From positions 1,798,001 to 1,862,000 of the forward strand of contig JAKULF010000003.1 of NCBI GenBank assembly GCA_022661535.1: a DNA stretch of 64,000 nt, written 5' to 3'. Under the pieces are notes generated by a model that did not search any database, had not been told where the DNA came from, and saw only the letters and a list, made by a program, of their open reading frames with translations. The stretch's first letter is position 1; every line of letters begins with the position of its first letter. Made by a program: the position numbers and the translations under genes. Below are positions 1 through 12,302 of this stretch, piece by piece. Source of the DNA: Eutypa lata (taxonomy: Eukaryota > Ascomycota > Sordariomycetes > Xylariales > Diatrypaceae).

Positions 1-298
1 AAAGTTGTTCAAAAACCCCTTTCACTTAAGAAAGACACCTTCTTTAATGACGACAAAAATGGAAATATAGACAAGTATCTTTCCTGTTATTTGTAACCAT
101 GTTTTTGACAGCTGCATGGTTAATTGGTTGATTGGCAATCACATGACAGTCGCCATTGAACGTCACCTTTGACCCGCATCATTTGATGTTTCCTTCTCCA
201 CTAAAATAAAGTGCAGCTTTACAAGCGGGCAGGTTCTTTCTGGAAACAACAATAACGGCCCCTCCAACGGGCGGCTTAGTCAAAAAAGAAAACCGATA
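1..298. other. Upstream region of LCL3
   Basis: No gene is seen between the window edge and the LCL3 start codon. It presumably holds the LCL3 promoter and leader. The small open frames here run antisense or out of frame and have no recognisable content. Confidence 0.6.
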
Positions 299-1125
299 AT
301 GCCATGGCCGTTCACCTCCAAGGAAAGGCCCGTTTCCTGGACTGACAGCCTCAACGCGACAGATTGGCAACACTACAAGGATCCGAGAAACTGGATACCG
401 ACCGTTCTGGTGACCACGACGGTCCTTGTGTCGGTCCGGGTCTACAGGTCGTATCTGCGCAGGATACCCGCCGCCACCCACGTACAGCCAAGTTTCTTCA
501 GGAAGAGGAGTTTGTTCGGTCGGGTCACGAGCGTCGGAGATGGCGATAACTTTCACCTCTTTCACACACCTGGCGGACGTTTGGCAGGCTGGGGTTGGCT
601 ACGAAGTGTCCCCGCTAAGAAAGTGGGTTTGAGGGGGAAGACTGTATGCTACGAATCCGAGTTGCTGTGTGAGGCTTTTTAGATGACTGCCTGACTGACT
701 TAAAACCGGTGCAGATACCTATACGTATTGCCGGAATTGACGCGCCAGAAGGTGCTCACTTCGGACGACCCGCCCAACCTTTCGCAACCGATGCACTGGC
801 CTGGCTCTCGAGCTACATCCTAGGGCGCAGAGTGCGTGCGAAGATCTACAAGCGCGACCAATACGACCGCATCGTCGCTACTGTTTTCGTGAGGAGGTTC
901 TTTCTGCGCCGGGACGTCGGCCTGGAGATGTTGAAGAAGGGGCTCGCAACGACCTACGAAGCAAAATCTGGTTCTGAGTTTGGTGGCCTCGAAGTGGAAT
1001 ACAAGGCTGCTGAGGCTGCGGCTAAGGCGCAGAAGCGCGGGATATGGGGAGGCAAGCCGGGGCGCTTCGAGAGTCCCCGGGACTTCAAAGCTCGGATGAA
1101 CCAAGAAGATCCAGGAACTAAATAA
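299..1125 (+). CDS. lcl3: Probable endonuclease LCL3 (SNase-like, membrane-anchored)
   Basis: Two exons, 299-643 and 715-1125, joined over a 71-nt intron (GTATGC...GTGCAG), give 251 residues, normal for fungal LCL3. An N-terminal hydrophobic segment (about residues 32-48) after a short polar head suggests a membrane anchor; LCL3 is generally annotated as mitochondrial. The rest is a staphylococcal-nuclease (TNase) fold. After splicing the core reads RIAGIDAPE, which aligns Arg119, Asp124 and Glu127 with the Arg35/Asp40/Glu43 site of staphylococcal nuclease; Arg167 in [10 protein letters not shown] matches Arg87. The active site therefore looks intact and calcium-dependent phosphodiesterase activity is expected from the family. 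The ATG at 299 is chosen because the MPWPFTS start and the Trp-rich N-terminus fit the family. Unspliced reading ends after KTVCYES..., so the intron is needed. The next gene downstream is RAX2, about 3.2 kb away. Confidence 0.9.
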
Positions 1126-4100
1126 GACCCATGGTGATTCTCTGCCTTGGTCCTTTAGCTTTGCACATGAGAAGACTATCCTACTGGCAATGCTTTGTTT
1201 CAACGAAGAAAATCCAAAATGTCTGTCTACTTAGTCAAAGAATCACGGCTATACATATGCTTAGTCGCCTCTGTTGGCCTATATGAGAACTGCCACCTAA
1301 TAGGGAGACAATCTGATAAATCTTTGAAACACTGCACTAGTTAAGTGAGGCAAGACGTGACAAGTTGCAATTGAATGTTGAGTAGTTCCAGAGCCACGCG
1401 CCCCATCCGAATAGAAGTGAATGTATACCGAAACAATGACAACAACAGGTAGTATGTATCTACTATATCGCTACTTATATTTCTAGCAAATTGTAATAAA
1501 GGCCTTGTCATTGCACAATTATTGCATCAAGCAATACCCTGGGTGATTTGAAGCATTTAATTGATATAGCCAACCTCAGCCCGACGGTAAAGCACTTTCT
1601 AGCTACGTCGTAGAGCTATCTAGTTAGTCCTCGTATAAAAATTGAATGTAACCTCAGCCAGGTCTACGAAGTACGAATGTAGTAAACACGTGGGGCCAGG
1701 ACTGTGGGCGCTGATTCATAGATCAGAGTGCAGAAATTATTTGTGCCTTGCACGTACGTTGTATCGAAGTAGGATAGTATCTACCTAATCATATATGCGG
1801 TGAAAGAGAGGATTTGTGTACTACCTAACGTCAAGTTAGTGTGTTAGTTGAAACAGATACACGAGGTCCCGCCACGATCCCGCTCCTTTCCATTAAGGTA
1901 TCTAGTCTTTAGATGTAACGTGAATCTTGTGGAAGGAATTAAAATGTGGTGGAATAGGAACGGATTCCTTCTCGACTTAAAATATTCTTGGTCACACATA
2001 GTCTAGTTAGTCTGTACAACCAATTTCCCAGTGACTCTGGTTTGAAGACATTCACGCTGGGAATAGAGCAAACCAACTAATAAGCCTTTGCATGTTGATG
2101 CAGGCAAACATATATTCCTGAGCAGTTAAACATTGCTAGCTATCTAGGTAGTAGAGAGGTAGGTAATTCTAATGATCTAAACTTAGGCATCATTTATACG
2201 CATGTGACAGTACCTAGTATCTAGATGTTATACGGATATCCTTAAAGTACTTTGCAGGTGGTAGTTATATAGTAGACTTACTTTACAAGTCTCGTTATAC
2301 ACCTACTTACATAGTAGAATGTGTAGTAGAAAGCTTGTAGTGAATATCAAGATCTTTAACCATTACATACTGTATATCCTCAGCTAGTAATGTAAAGTTA
2401 TGAAGGTATTCTTATTAGTACTAGTAATGATTTCTGACTTAAGTGCGACGTTCGATGAGACAAGACAATTGATAGGATGGGATAAGGCCAGTTTGATGGG
2501 GCCGCTGACTCCCGGTACAGGCCGGTTGCTACGGATTTGGCCCTAGCTTCCTGCACCCCTTAACAGCCACATCAAGCATGCATCTTAGAGCAGGAAACCC
2601 GCGTCGGCTATTCGTGCGAACTCACCGACTCCCCTGCCTTTCTTCCTTCCATCTCTGTATGTTCTTCCCAATCTTACCCAATTGAACCGAGAGGTTGAAA
2701 ATTGCAATTCTTCGCTCTCCTTTGAGCATAGAACAGATTCCTCTCCTAAAGGCAACATACGAATAGTTAGACTACTATCTTGTTGTTGCTAGGGGATATT
2801 CTTTCCCTCCTTATTCACTTTTTTCTTTTTTAACACACGCTCTCTACAGTCATTTTTCAGTCATTCTTTCAAAGCCAACATAGCGACCCAGGCAGCCAGA
2901 CGTTTCTTCCTTGCCCCTGATCTGACCAAAGCGTAATTTGGCAGGCCACCTCTCCGACAAAAAGAAGCAGATCCGGGACTTGTAGGATATAATCATTTGG
3001 CAAGGTCGACCACTCATTGACGCTCGTTCAAGGGAATTTTAATTCCCGTACCACTCGTTTTCGAACAGACATAATACATTAGAGGACAGAATTTCCTCCG
3101 GGCGATTGAGCGAGACACACGATACACGGCGGCAACAGATCGTAACGACAAGTCACAAAGTGGTTGGTCTCGTACTTTGTGGCAGTGGTTATCTAGGGCG
3201 ACTTCATACGCAGGTACAACAGCGCTACCTACCTTTACGGAGAAGTGTGTGATTGTGACAGTGACACAATCGGGAGAGCATTGCGACAAAGCTACCTGGT
3301 AAGATACATACCTATCATAACTTATCCCCCCCCCCCCCCTCTTTTTATCTCCCTCGCTCTTCTCCTATGAGACTTTTGCAAAAAAAAGATAGAGATTATA
3401 TTTGTGATATTCTTCGATGAGAGAACGCCAAAAACGCCAAAACTCAATTCCATTGTTTCATCTCCATATGCTTATATGACTCCATTTCTTTTTTATCGCA
3501 TCAGCCAGTCAGGGAACCATCTCATGTTTGTTCGGTGGATTGGCAGATTGAGGGTACCTGAAGGGCTGGAGAACGGCACCTGGCACATTAAGCTCAGCAT
3601 AAGGTGCCGTCATCTAATTTTGACTAATTTTCTTTCGGTAAACTAGTACTAAATTGGTACTAGTGTCGGCTGTGAATGATTGCTGACTTGACTAATTTAG
3701 TTAGGTCGACTTCCGGAACGTTGTTATCACTGGTTAATCAACAGCCAACTCAGCACTCCACTCCACCGCAGGCCAGTTAATTCGTACCTACATACATACG
3801 CTAGTGATTCCCGCTTGCACCTTCAATATCTATCATACGGTGCCCGAACCTTGGAAAAAGAGAAAAAAACAGCAACAAGCCAGAAACAGGCAATAATTCT
3901 AGTCTTATCGGACTGATCATCGTTGACGCGAATCGATGACGACAAACTAACCTACAATATACCTTCAGCTCACGTACATATCGGATTTAATTAAGCTTAA
4001 GAGGTTCTCGATCGATTCATTCGTATATTCTCCGGTTGCAGTCAAGTCATCCTACATACGAACTAGTGTAATTAAGAGCCAGGGGTTTACGAACGAAAGG

Positions 4101-4161
4101 AATCCACCCACGAACGAGCGAGATTTCTCAATTCCTACCTAATCAACCCTTTCTGGGGGCT
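1126..4161. other. 3-kb intergenic region between LCL3 and RAX2
   Basis: No convincing gene. The sequence is moderately AT-rich with many stops in all frames and short TAG/CTA-rich motifs. The right half is likely RAX2 promoter: pyrimidine-rich tracts around 2800-2860 and a 14-base C run at 3326-3339. The longest frames (3014-3289 minus, 3404-3646 plus) show no domain, signal peptide or splice support. Confidence 0.6.
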
Positions 4162-4223
4162 ATGGACCATGATCTGAATCGAATAGGTTTTCGCTCATGA
4201 AATTCAACAGTCGGCCTCTTTAG
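4162..4223 (+). promoter_or_regulatory. Cluster of three short uORFs in the RAX2 leader
   Basis: Three upstream ATGs lie 85-146 nt before the RAX2 start. ATG 4162 gives 12 codons ending in TGA at 4198-4200. ATG 4169 gives only Met-Ile then TGA. ATG 4197 gives eight codons ending in TAG at 4221-4223, and its start overlaps the stop of the first uORF as ATGA. None is in frame with RAX2. If the transcript begins upstream of 4162, as the long spacing suggests but does not prove, these would limit ribosome access to the main start. The sequence facts are direct; the regulatory role is inferred. Confidence 0.45.
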
Positions 4224-4226
4224 CAC

Positions 4227-4291
4227 CAACTAGATATCTAGTTGTTGTTTCGAGACCGAGGCAATAGGATATATTTGAGTTTGCCTCGGTC
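4227..4291 (+). promoter_or_regulatory. Palindrome and strong hairpin just before the RAX2 start
   Basis: An 18-bp perfect palindrome CAACTAGATATCTAGTTG occupies 4227-4244. It is followed by an inverted repeat with 11-bp perfect arms, GACCGAGGCAA (4254-4264) and TTGCCTCGGTC (4281-4291), separated by 16 nt. The hairpin ends 16 nt before the ATG at 4308. In mRNA it would form a stable stem immediately upstream of the start codon; in DNA the repeats could instead be protein-binding sites. Confidence 0.5.
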
Positions 4292-4307
4292 CATTATCAC
4301 GATCGCC

Positions 4308-7300
4308 ATGCGAATACCTTTTACACGGAGGTCTGCGACAGGCAGCTACCTCCGAACGCCCACATCATGGCTCTCCATTCTTGCCTCGCTCTCTCCGTTG
4401 TCCCACGCCATCACCGTCGAATCGATACCCAGTCCGAATCTCGACGTTTCAGAACTGGGCCGTATAGGAATTGCTGGTGAATTCGTTGGCATATCCTTCT
4501 ACGAGTACGAAGGACAGTCTGAGCAGCCTTTTAGTGCGAATGGATCTCAGTCCCTTCTGACCCGTTTGCCAAATGGCATGTTTTTCAGCCTTCAAGATGC
4601 CGATGCTTCTATTCGGGCCATGTGCATGTACAAGGGCAAGCTTATTCTCGCTGGCAATTTCACCAGTTTGAATGGAGTAGAGTCCCCGGCGATTGTTTCT
4701 TACGATACTACAAGTCTCACCTCAACACCTCTTCAAGGCATTCAAGGCGAAGTTAACGCCTTGCTCTGTGACGATTCAGCCGATGTGATCTATGTGGGAG
4801 GAAGTTTCAGAACTGACGACTCTACCAACGCCATTACCTGCTCTCCCGATGGGGATTGGACAAGCCTGCCATTCGCGGGTTTCAATGGGCCAGTCACGTC
4901 GATCGCTAAAGCATCTAGTGGGAACATTATTTTTGGAGGAAGATTTACTGGGCTCGGGAATATGAGTACACCGAGTAACCCTGATGCTCATGCCATCAAC
5001 CTTTCTTCGGCAACAATCGTAGCTGAACAGACAACATCGACGGATGGTTTCAATGACCCGAACAATATTGTATGCCAGACGGACAATGTAGATGGTGCAG
5101 GGAGTACGTGGCTCCTACGGGATGGTGTTCCAGGTGCTTGGACGGCTTCGTTCGGCTTCGGTTTTGAGCCTTCAAAACTTCGGTTGCGGAATACCCACCA
5201 GGATGGCCGCGGGACCCAAACCTGGCGGTTCACCGCACTACCGCTAAACGGAATCATGAACTTCACTTATATCGACCCTGCGAGCGGCGAGAATCGGTCA
5301 TGCACAAGCGAATGTCCCCTCAGCAACGATGCCAATGTAGAATTTCAGGATTTTGAATTCGTCAACACAGTTGGTATGAACGAGTTCAGATTAGACATAT
5401 CCGCTTGGTACGGGAGTGGTGGCGGCTTGAACGGCATTGAGCTTTACGAGGAGCGGATGTTCACGTATGCTATCAGTGATTTCAACGAACCTACCTGTTC
5501 CAACACCACCACACCATCGAATGCGACATCAACTGGTCCTTGGGTTGTTACTCCGTCAGGACAGAGCAACTCGCAGTACTTGTCAGCCGAAATTCCCAGT
5601 CCAGTCGAGGCTGATTCGGCGACCGTCACGTTCTACCCGGATATCAAGGAGGCAGGCGAGTATGCTATCAATTTGTATACTCCTGGCTGTCTCCAAGATA
5701 ATACGTGTCAGAGGCGTGGCCAGTTTACCGTGACTGGGACTCTAACCGAGGGCGGAGAGAGCCAAAATCTAATACCTAATGGACAGACCTCCCTTTACCA
5801 GTCTAACAACTTTGAAAAGTATGACCAGCTCATGCAAACAACTGTCGATGCCAGCTCCGACACTTTCCGGCCAAGTGTTACGTTAGCCCCCTTGGCTGGG
5901 CAGTCGGTGCCTGAGGGTAACTTGCTCCTGGTAGCTCAGAGAGTCGAATTCAAATTGGTTCAGAACTCTACGAGAGGTCTGAACGGTTTGTTCGAGTATG
6001 ATCCCACCGACCCCACCATCAACGCAACAGAATTTGCCAGTTCGGCCTACAATAAGCTTGGGAATACCTTCACTGTCAATTCAGCTGTTACATCGCTGGT
6101 CGCTTCCGACGATGTAACCTATATTGGCGGCAACTTCACCTCCGATGATGTCCAAAACATCATTGCCATCAATGCGGACGATGCTACCCCTGCACCGCTG
6201 GATGGAGGTCTTAATGGTGGGGTTTTATCCATGTTCCTGCTTGACAATAAACTCTTCGTCGGTGGTCAGTTCAATAATACCTTTGACGAGACCGCCCAAG
6301 GATTGAGCAACGTTGCTGCTTACGACACCACGGAGAATACATGGTCGCCTTTAGGAGCTGGTGTTGATGGCACTGTTAAAGAAGTTGTGCCGATCACACT
6401 AAATGTGACATCTGATACGACCGAGGACGTTATTACTCTGAGTGGCGACTTTAAACAACTACTCGCCTTTAGCGAGAATGATGCTGTTGAAGTAGATGGA
6501 TTTGCGGTGTGGGTACCATCGCAAAGCAACTGGATCCAGAACCTAGATACGCAGATTCCTTACGTAGACGGCTCTCTATCAGCATCTCTCCTAAACCTCG
6601 CAAATGGCACCTCGTTTTACGCCGGGTCACTATCAGCTCAGACGCTCCGAGCTAACGGGGTTGCTACTTTGGGTGATGATCTTGGTACTTTCCCTATTAA
6701 CATCAACTCGCCGGCCGTCTCAAATACGTCTACAAGCGACCTTGCGAAACGCGACTCATCCTTCGATCGTACTAGCTCTTACTATGGTGTTATCTCTGGC
6801 CTATTCAATGTGGAAAACGAAAGGAACGTTACCATCCTGGCAGGGCACTTTACAGCAGAAGCGACTGATGGATCGACAATCAACAATCTAGCATTCATCG
6901 ACCACACAGACTCTGATCGTGTTACGGGTCTTGGAGACGGAGTATCTGAGGATAGCGTGTTCCAAACCCTCGCCACAGAAGGTGATAACCTCTTTGCTGG
7001 AGGCCGTATTAATGGAACCATTTCAGACTCACGGGTGAATGGCCTCGTGTCGTACAATCTTGCTACCAAGTCATACAACACGCAACCACCAGCCCTAGCC
7101 GGCGGAAATGTAACTGTGTCTTCCATTGAAGTCCGGCCGGGTACCACGGATGTATATGTCGGTGGTTCATTTGACTCGGCTGGCTCGCTGCCATGCCCAG
7201 GTGTCTGCGTCTTCAATACGGGTACGAGTCAGTGGAACCGACCAGGCTTTCAGCTGAGTGGAGACGTGACCAGCATGATATGGACAAGCGACTCGATCTT

Positions 7301-8079
7301 GCTTACTGGTGGAAGCTTTGAGGTTAACGATACGACTACTTATCTCATGTCTTACGATGCTTCCTCCACTACTTGGACTAGCTTCACTGATGCCTCAACG
7401 CTCCCAGGCCCGATCGACTCTATGACACGAGCCAATGATGACGGAAGCCAGCTCTGGGCAGCGGGTACAGATTCCAATGGTGAAGCGTACCTGATGAAAT
7501 TTGATGGGACCTCGTGGGTGTCAGCTGGGATCACTTTTGGATCCAACACCGCTATAGCCAGTCTACGGATGTTCACGTTAACTGAATCCCACAACTCTAC
7601 AGATCTTGTGAACGATGACCAAGTTCTGATGATCACCGGCTCAATCAACCTGACGGATGTTGGTACAGCGTCCAGTGTTATCTTTGACGGCACAACGACC
7701 CAGCCTTATGCCCTCACATCTGGTGTGAGCAATACTTATGGATCAATCTCGAAGATTTTCACGCAGAATCAATATGTTTTCCCGTCAGAGGGTAAGTAAT
7801 CCATTCCAGCATTTATGGTCGATTTAGCTAACAAATAGCATAGATGAGGGAGGCATGGCAGTCGGCTTCATCGTTCTCATTGCACTCGCTATCTCACTCG
7901 GCCTGATGCTACTCATTGTAGTTGCTGGACTCGTCTTAGACCGGTATCGGAAGAAGCGTGAAGGATATATCCCAGCACCGACTTCGATGTTCGACCGAGG
8001 AAGCGGATTACAACGCGTACCACCCAACGAGCTTCTAGATTCGTTAGGCAAGGGCAGGCCAGGCGCACCTACGGTGTGA
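4308..8079 (+). CDS. rax2: RAX2 cell-polarity/cortical marker protein
   Basis: Exons 4308-7791 and 7844-8079 (52-nt intron, GTAAGT...GCATAG) encode 1239 residues, close to the roughly 1200 usual for fungal Rax2. The predicted layout is a signal peptide (about 1-34, ending LSPLSHA), then a long extracellular or luminal region rich in Asn-X-Ser/Thr sites and repeated kelch-like strands such as YVGGSF, IIFGGRF, TYIGGNF, LFVGGQF and VYVGGSF, then one transmembrane helix (about 1168-1190) and a basic cytoplasmic tail starting RYRKKREGY. The intron lies just before the membrane segment; unspliced reading stops after PSEGK, which would leave an unanchored protein. In yeasts Rax2 marks growth sites with Rax1; in filamentous fungi it is linked to hyphal polarity and septation. 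The first in-frame ATG (4308) is chosen because the frame opens upstream only with TTG and this ATG precedes the signal peptide. The leader carries uORFs and a hairpin. Confidence 0.9.
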
Positions 8080-9654
8080 AAGAGCCACATTCTAAATCGG
8101 TGCTCAATGACGTTTGGATAGGAACGGTATCGACTCTAATCTTTATCTGCAACATATCTGGCTCAGATATATACCAACTTTACCATTATCCGAATTCATT
8201 TGTCAACGCACACAGAATTTCTGCCAAAAAAAAATCAAGTCACCAAAGAAATGAGAAAATCTGAGGACTGGGGAGGATATAAAAGGGGACAGCTTAAAAA
8301 AACCAGTACACGTCAAGGGCAAGAGAGGTCTTCGGCGTTCCTTATGAATTACGACTACACCAGTCATTCTAATGTTTACATGTCTAGTTAATCTTCAAGG
8401 ACAATCCCATGTCCTCGTATCTCTTCAAGACCCTCCTTTGTACAATACTATTCAACCTATGGCCTCGACCTCCGGCCGTATACGGATTAATCTTCATTAG
8501 GAAGTTGAAGAGGTAGTTGTGGTCTCTTATTTATTTATTTTTCTGCTAAGGGCAGTCTCGGGAGGCAAGCAAATAGGCCTGAATCTTGTGGGCAGATTAG
8601 GCAGGTTAGTTAGAATTGTGCGCTGGCACGGATGGAAATTTACTTGTGGCTTGCTTGCTTCAGTTGATGAAGATGGATGGACGGATGGATGGATGGATTT
8701 TTTTTTGCCAAGTGCTGGCGATAGGTAGTTTAAAGATGAACCGATGCTCTTGAGTTTTATGTACGCCTCTCTACTTGGTGCGGTGTACGTGTGCTAGGAC
8801 TACATGGATCAAGGGTCACTAACTGGTTTGTTAACATGACTGATAAATAATGAAGTGTAAAGAGCCTATTACAATGTACCAATGTTCAAGCGTGGTCAAG
8901 CTTTATTGGCTACGTGCCTGGAATTAGTTAGACAACCGTCCTTTGATATATATTACTAACTACTATACATATGGGATATTTCACCCAAAGTTTTAAAAAT
9001 GATAGAAACCATTTTACACGTATACTTCCAATCGCACCGCTTTGCGATGTTGTTGAAACATCGCATCGCAATGTTTCCTTATGACAGGTCGATAAAACGA
9101 AACAGCGGGTGCACTTACTCCTTGCCTCATCAGCTAGCTCATGTAATCGTGTAATAAATGAAGTGGTTAACTATTTATTAGTGGAAACTGCCAGGTCCAG
9201 AGCAGCAGAGACAATATCGCTATGTAAATAGGGGGGTTTTCTTACTAAGAAACAAAGAATATGCACTAAAGCAAATGGTAAGTGATGGTGACTCAGTTTG
9301 TTTACAGGCTGATACAGGCTGATAGGGTCCTCTTATGATGTGATAAAAAGGGTCTTTGTGCATATTCTGAGACTCTGACTCCATTTATCAGCTGGACCTG
9401 CTTGCCGGGATGGAGGCGGACGGTACCTAAACGAATGCAACCTCAACAGGTTCAGGTTCGCAGAACTCGACCTACCACCTACCGAACATATACACACAAA
9501 CCGAACAACACCCTCTTTTCCCCCCTCCTCCTTTGAATTGAATTCCTGTGCTTTTGGGGCTTTTCCTTTAAAAAAGATCCATATGAAACTTTCTCCAACC
9601 TGATGACAACAACTACCTAGTCTAACTACATACCTGCGTGTCATATCGTATCGT
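8080..9654. other. Intergenic region between RAX2 and the Cys-rich orphan
   Basis: No gene seen. It contains the RAX2 3' UTR, a short TGGA-type tract near 8672-8696 and pyrimidine-rich DNA near 9500-9560 that is probably promoter of the next gene. The longest frame, 9333-9644 on the minus strand, has no recognisable feature. Confidence 0.55.
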
Positions 9655-9709
9655 ATGCAAGCGCTAATGTTATGTTACTGTGGGACCCTCCTCGAAAGAA
9701 CCTCAATCA

Positions 9710-10798
9710 ATGCCTTCAGTGACGCAGTCGCCCACCTTCGCCTCGTCCAAGAAGAGGCGGCGAGACGACAATGACGGAAGCAGCAGCAGTGAAGCGCAGG
9801 TGCCATTGTACGGCTCAATTCTCCTCCAGACGTGTAGGTCACCGGCTGACGGAGCCTTCTATACCAGCTCGCCACAAAACAATCACCACAACCACAGCAA
9901 CCCCTTCTCGGCCCTCGGCAACAATAATGAACGCCTGATCTTCTCTTCCTCTTCCCCCCATTCCTCCTCCAACCACCGGGATCTGGCCAACCCCCCGGTC
10001 TACAACCTACCACGGAAGGTCATCCCGCTACCCGTGAGCAAGAGGTTCCGGACGCTAGACGACGACACCCAGCACGAGAAACAAGACCGTCAGCAGCAGC
10101 AGCAACAACAACAGCTTCACTTCACCCATTCCCACGCACACCCCGAATACTCGACACCTCCCATATCGCCACAGATCCAACCATATCATCCCCACCACCA
10201 ACACCAACAACACCAAGTCCGCCCCAACACAGCAGCGGCGGCGATAATAAAGCCTAGCCCCGCGCCGCTGTTAGACCCCTGCCACATCTGTCACAGAAAG
10301 CCAACCAAGAAGTCCGACCTCGACTCCTTTGCTGACTGCATGGGATGCGGCCAGCGGACTTGTTTCGTCTGCATACGACAGTGCCAGGGGTGGTGGCTAG
10401 GCAGCGAATCGACCGGGGAAGAAGGGGGACGTCCAACTCATACTGCTGCTGTTGCAGCTAGTGTGGAGGAACAGCAACACCCACACGAATTTTCGTCCTC
10501 ATTCACCATGCAGGACGTGGACGATGATTATATGGAGACTCACCAGATGTCACCACCAGTAAATCACCGTCCCCAGAAACCGCACCGCGGCCAAAACAAG
10601 GGCGGCGGCGGCGGCAACAGTAGCAACGGCAGAAATGGCGAGGATCGTCGTCGTGGCGGCGGTGGTGGCGGCCCCGAGGAAGGCTGGAGCGGCCGCGGGC
10701 ACCGCGACGTCATCTGCAGCCGCTGCTGCGTGGAGAGGGGCAGCGAGGGCGATGTCGTCTGCCTCGGATGCCTGGCCGGGATGGAAGAAGGGACCTAG
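9710..10798 (+). CDS. Cysteine-rich, low-complexity protein of unknown function
   Basis: A single exon of 362 codons. The N-terminal half is disordered, with Ser, Asn, Gln and His runs (a Gln tract near residue 130), a basic KKRRR near residue 15 and PVSKRFR. A first cysteine group, CHICHRKPTKKSDLDSFADC followed by MGCGQRTCFVCIRQC, has C-x2-C, C-x2-C, C-x2-C spacing and continues into a Trp-rich stretch. After a Gly/Ser/Asn-rich insert a second group, CSRCC...CLGC, closes the protein. Together they look like one split zinc-binding module (RING- or zinc-ribbon-like), but I cannot name the family beyond conserved fungal hypothetical proteins. The two cysteine groups in one uninterrupted frame support an intronless gene. 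The first in-frame ATG is 9710; upstream the frame has only GTG at 9680. An out-of-frame ATG at 9655 opens a 39-codon uORF (stop 9772-9774) overlapping this start. Confidence 0.75.
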   Translation: MPSVTQSPTFASSKKRRRDDNDGSSSSEAQVPLYGSILLQTCRSPADGAFYTSSPQNNHHNHSNPFSALGNNNERLIFSSSSPHSSSNHRDLANPPVYNLPRKVIPLPVSKRFRTLDDDTQHEKQDRQQQQQQQQLHFTHSHAHPEYSTPPISPQIQPYHPHHQHQQHQVRPNTAAAAIIKPSPAPLLDPCHICHRKPTKKSDLDSFADCMGCGQRTCFVCIRQCQGWWLGSESTGEEGGRPTHTAAVAASVEEQQHPHEFSSSFTMQDVDDDYMETHQMSPPVNHRPQKPHRGQNKGGGGGNSSNGRNGEDRRRGGGGGGPEEGWSGRGHRDVICSRCCVERGSEGDVVCLGCLAGMEEGT

Positions 10799-12302
10799 GC
10801 GGTCTCTTCTCCGATGCTCCTCGGATGAAAGAAGAAGGGGGGAATAAATACATACAGCACTGCATTTTATTTCTGTTTTCCACGTTTTGAAGCAAGCCGG
10901 CATTTCTACCTACTTGCATATTCACAGCTTTTTTTTTTCCCGACTACGCATGCATAACAACGGAAGGAAGGTCAATGACAATATGTGTGTGCTACCTCGG
11001 CCTCTATAAACGTACATACATACCTACATACACCTACTACACATGGCATGGGGTGGAAGTAATAGCGGCAGAAGTGAGCATGTGGCATGGGACGAAGGAA
11101 ACTAAGGGGGTGGAGTTTAGGAAGGGGAGAGGGGGGAAGGCTATAGACAGTGGAGAATATGTTTTTCTCTTGTTACTTCATCTCATACCGACTTGACTCT
11201 TTTTTGGTCGGATCATCCAGCTCAAGTTTATGTCAGTTTTATATCGGGAACATCATCGAGCGGTGGTGTTGTTGTGTTATTTTTAGTAGCTTTGGCATGG
11301 CGTAGCATGGCCACGGCGTTTTAAAGGAGTCCGTCCATTCACTGGGACATACATGAAGGTTTTTTTCAAAGTAGATAGATACCAAGTTTACCATTAGGGG
11401 AAGGACAGGGTGGGAATATGTAGTCAAGTCAGTCAGTCAGTGGGTTCGGCGATAGAAGGAAATGAGATAGAGGAAGAGAGGGAGGGAAGGAAGCCCTCTT
11501 GTTTTTTTTTATACTCCTGCATAATATGCAGAAAAAGGTTTAATTATATGTAATCTGGACATATACATATGTATCAGATGGATGGATGGACGGATTGGTG
11601 AACAGACGACGGGTGGTGCAATACTTGCTTGCTCTTTGTAGTTAAGCCTGTCTAGGTACCTACCTATCCAAGTCTGTAGTAGTTAAGAGGCCAACAGACA
11701 AGACAAAACAGCTTGCTTGTCATGTTACATACACAGACCTCAGATAGACATGTATATAGGTATATGGTTAATCAGTTAATCGAGTAATACACCCAAAGAG
11801 ATGACATATCACGGGTGCAGAACAGGGAATAATCAGCATATGCACCAGAGAAAACCAGAAAGATGTACGGTTGCTAATGGCGAAGCTCTCATTATCTATG
11901 CTTTAGGTATGCATGCTGCTACCTTGACCTGTGTAGACAGACCACCCATCCATAAATTGCACTCCAGAAGAAGAAGACGAAAAGGAGGCGGTTGCTTGTC
12001 ATATCTATCGGTCGTATTCGTTACAACCACCAGTACTACCAATATCACTACAACACGCTGGCTAGATCTCACCGCGCTGGGTTTTGTTTAGTTTGTTGAT
12101 GAGTCTATTATACAGCGTCTTAAGCCCTTGTAGCCCGCTACCATCACCACGGGCCTATTTCAAGCGTGAATAAATCCCTACGAGAAGGATATCTGTCCTT
12201 TTGTGGGTGTCTCTGGTGTTCTGGTAGTCCTCTCTTCTTCTTCTTCTTCCTCTCCTTCCTTTCTTCCTTTCTTCTCCCTTCATTTCATTCCAAGCCCACC
12301 CT
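10799..12302. other. Convergent 3' region between the orphan and RPT1
   Basis: Both neighbours end here. No gene found; sequence is low-complexity in places (T and A runs, short TGGA units near 11577-11596, a CTTCTT tract near 12234-12250). The frame at 11801-12091 (plus) has no protein features I recognise. Confidence 0.55.

Noticed and set aside
4242..4307. Upstream extension of the RAX2 frame
   Set aside because: It begins at a TTG, overlaps the leader hairpin, and would bury the signal peptide; the first ATG is 4308.
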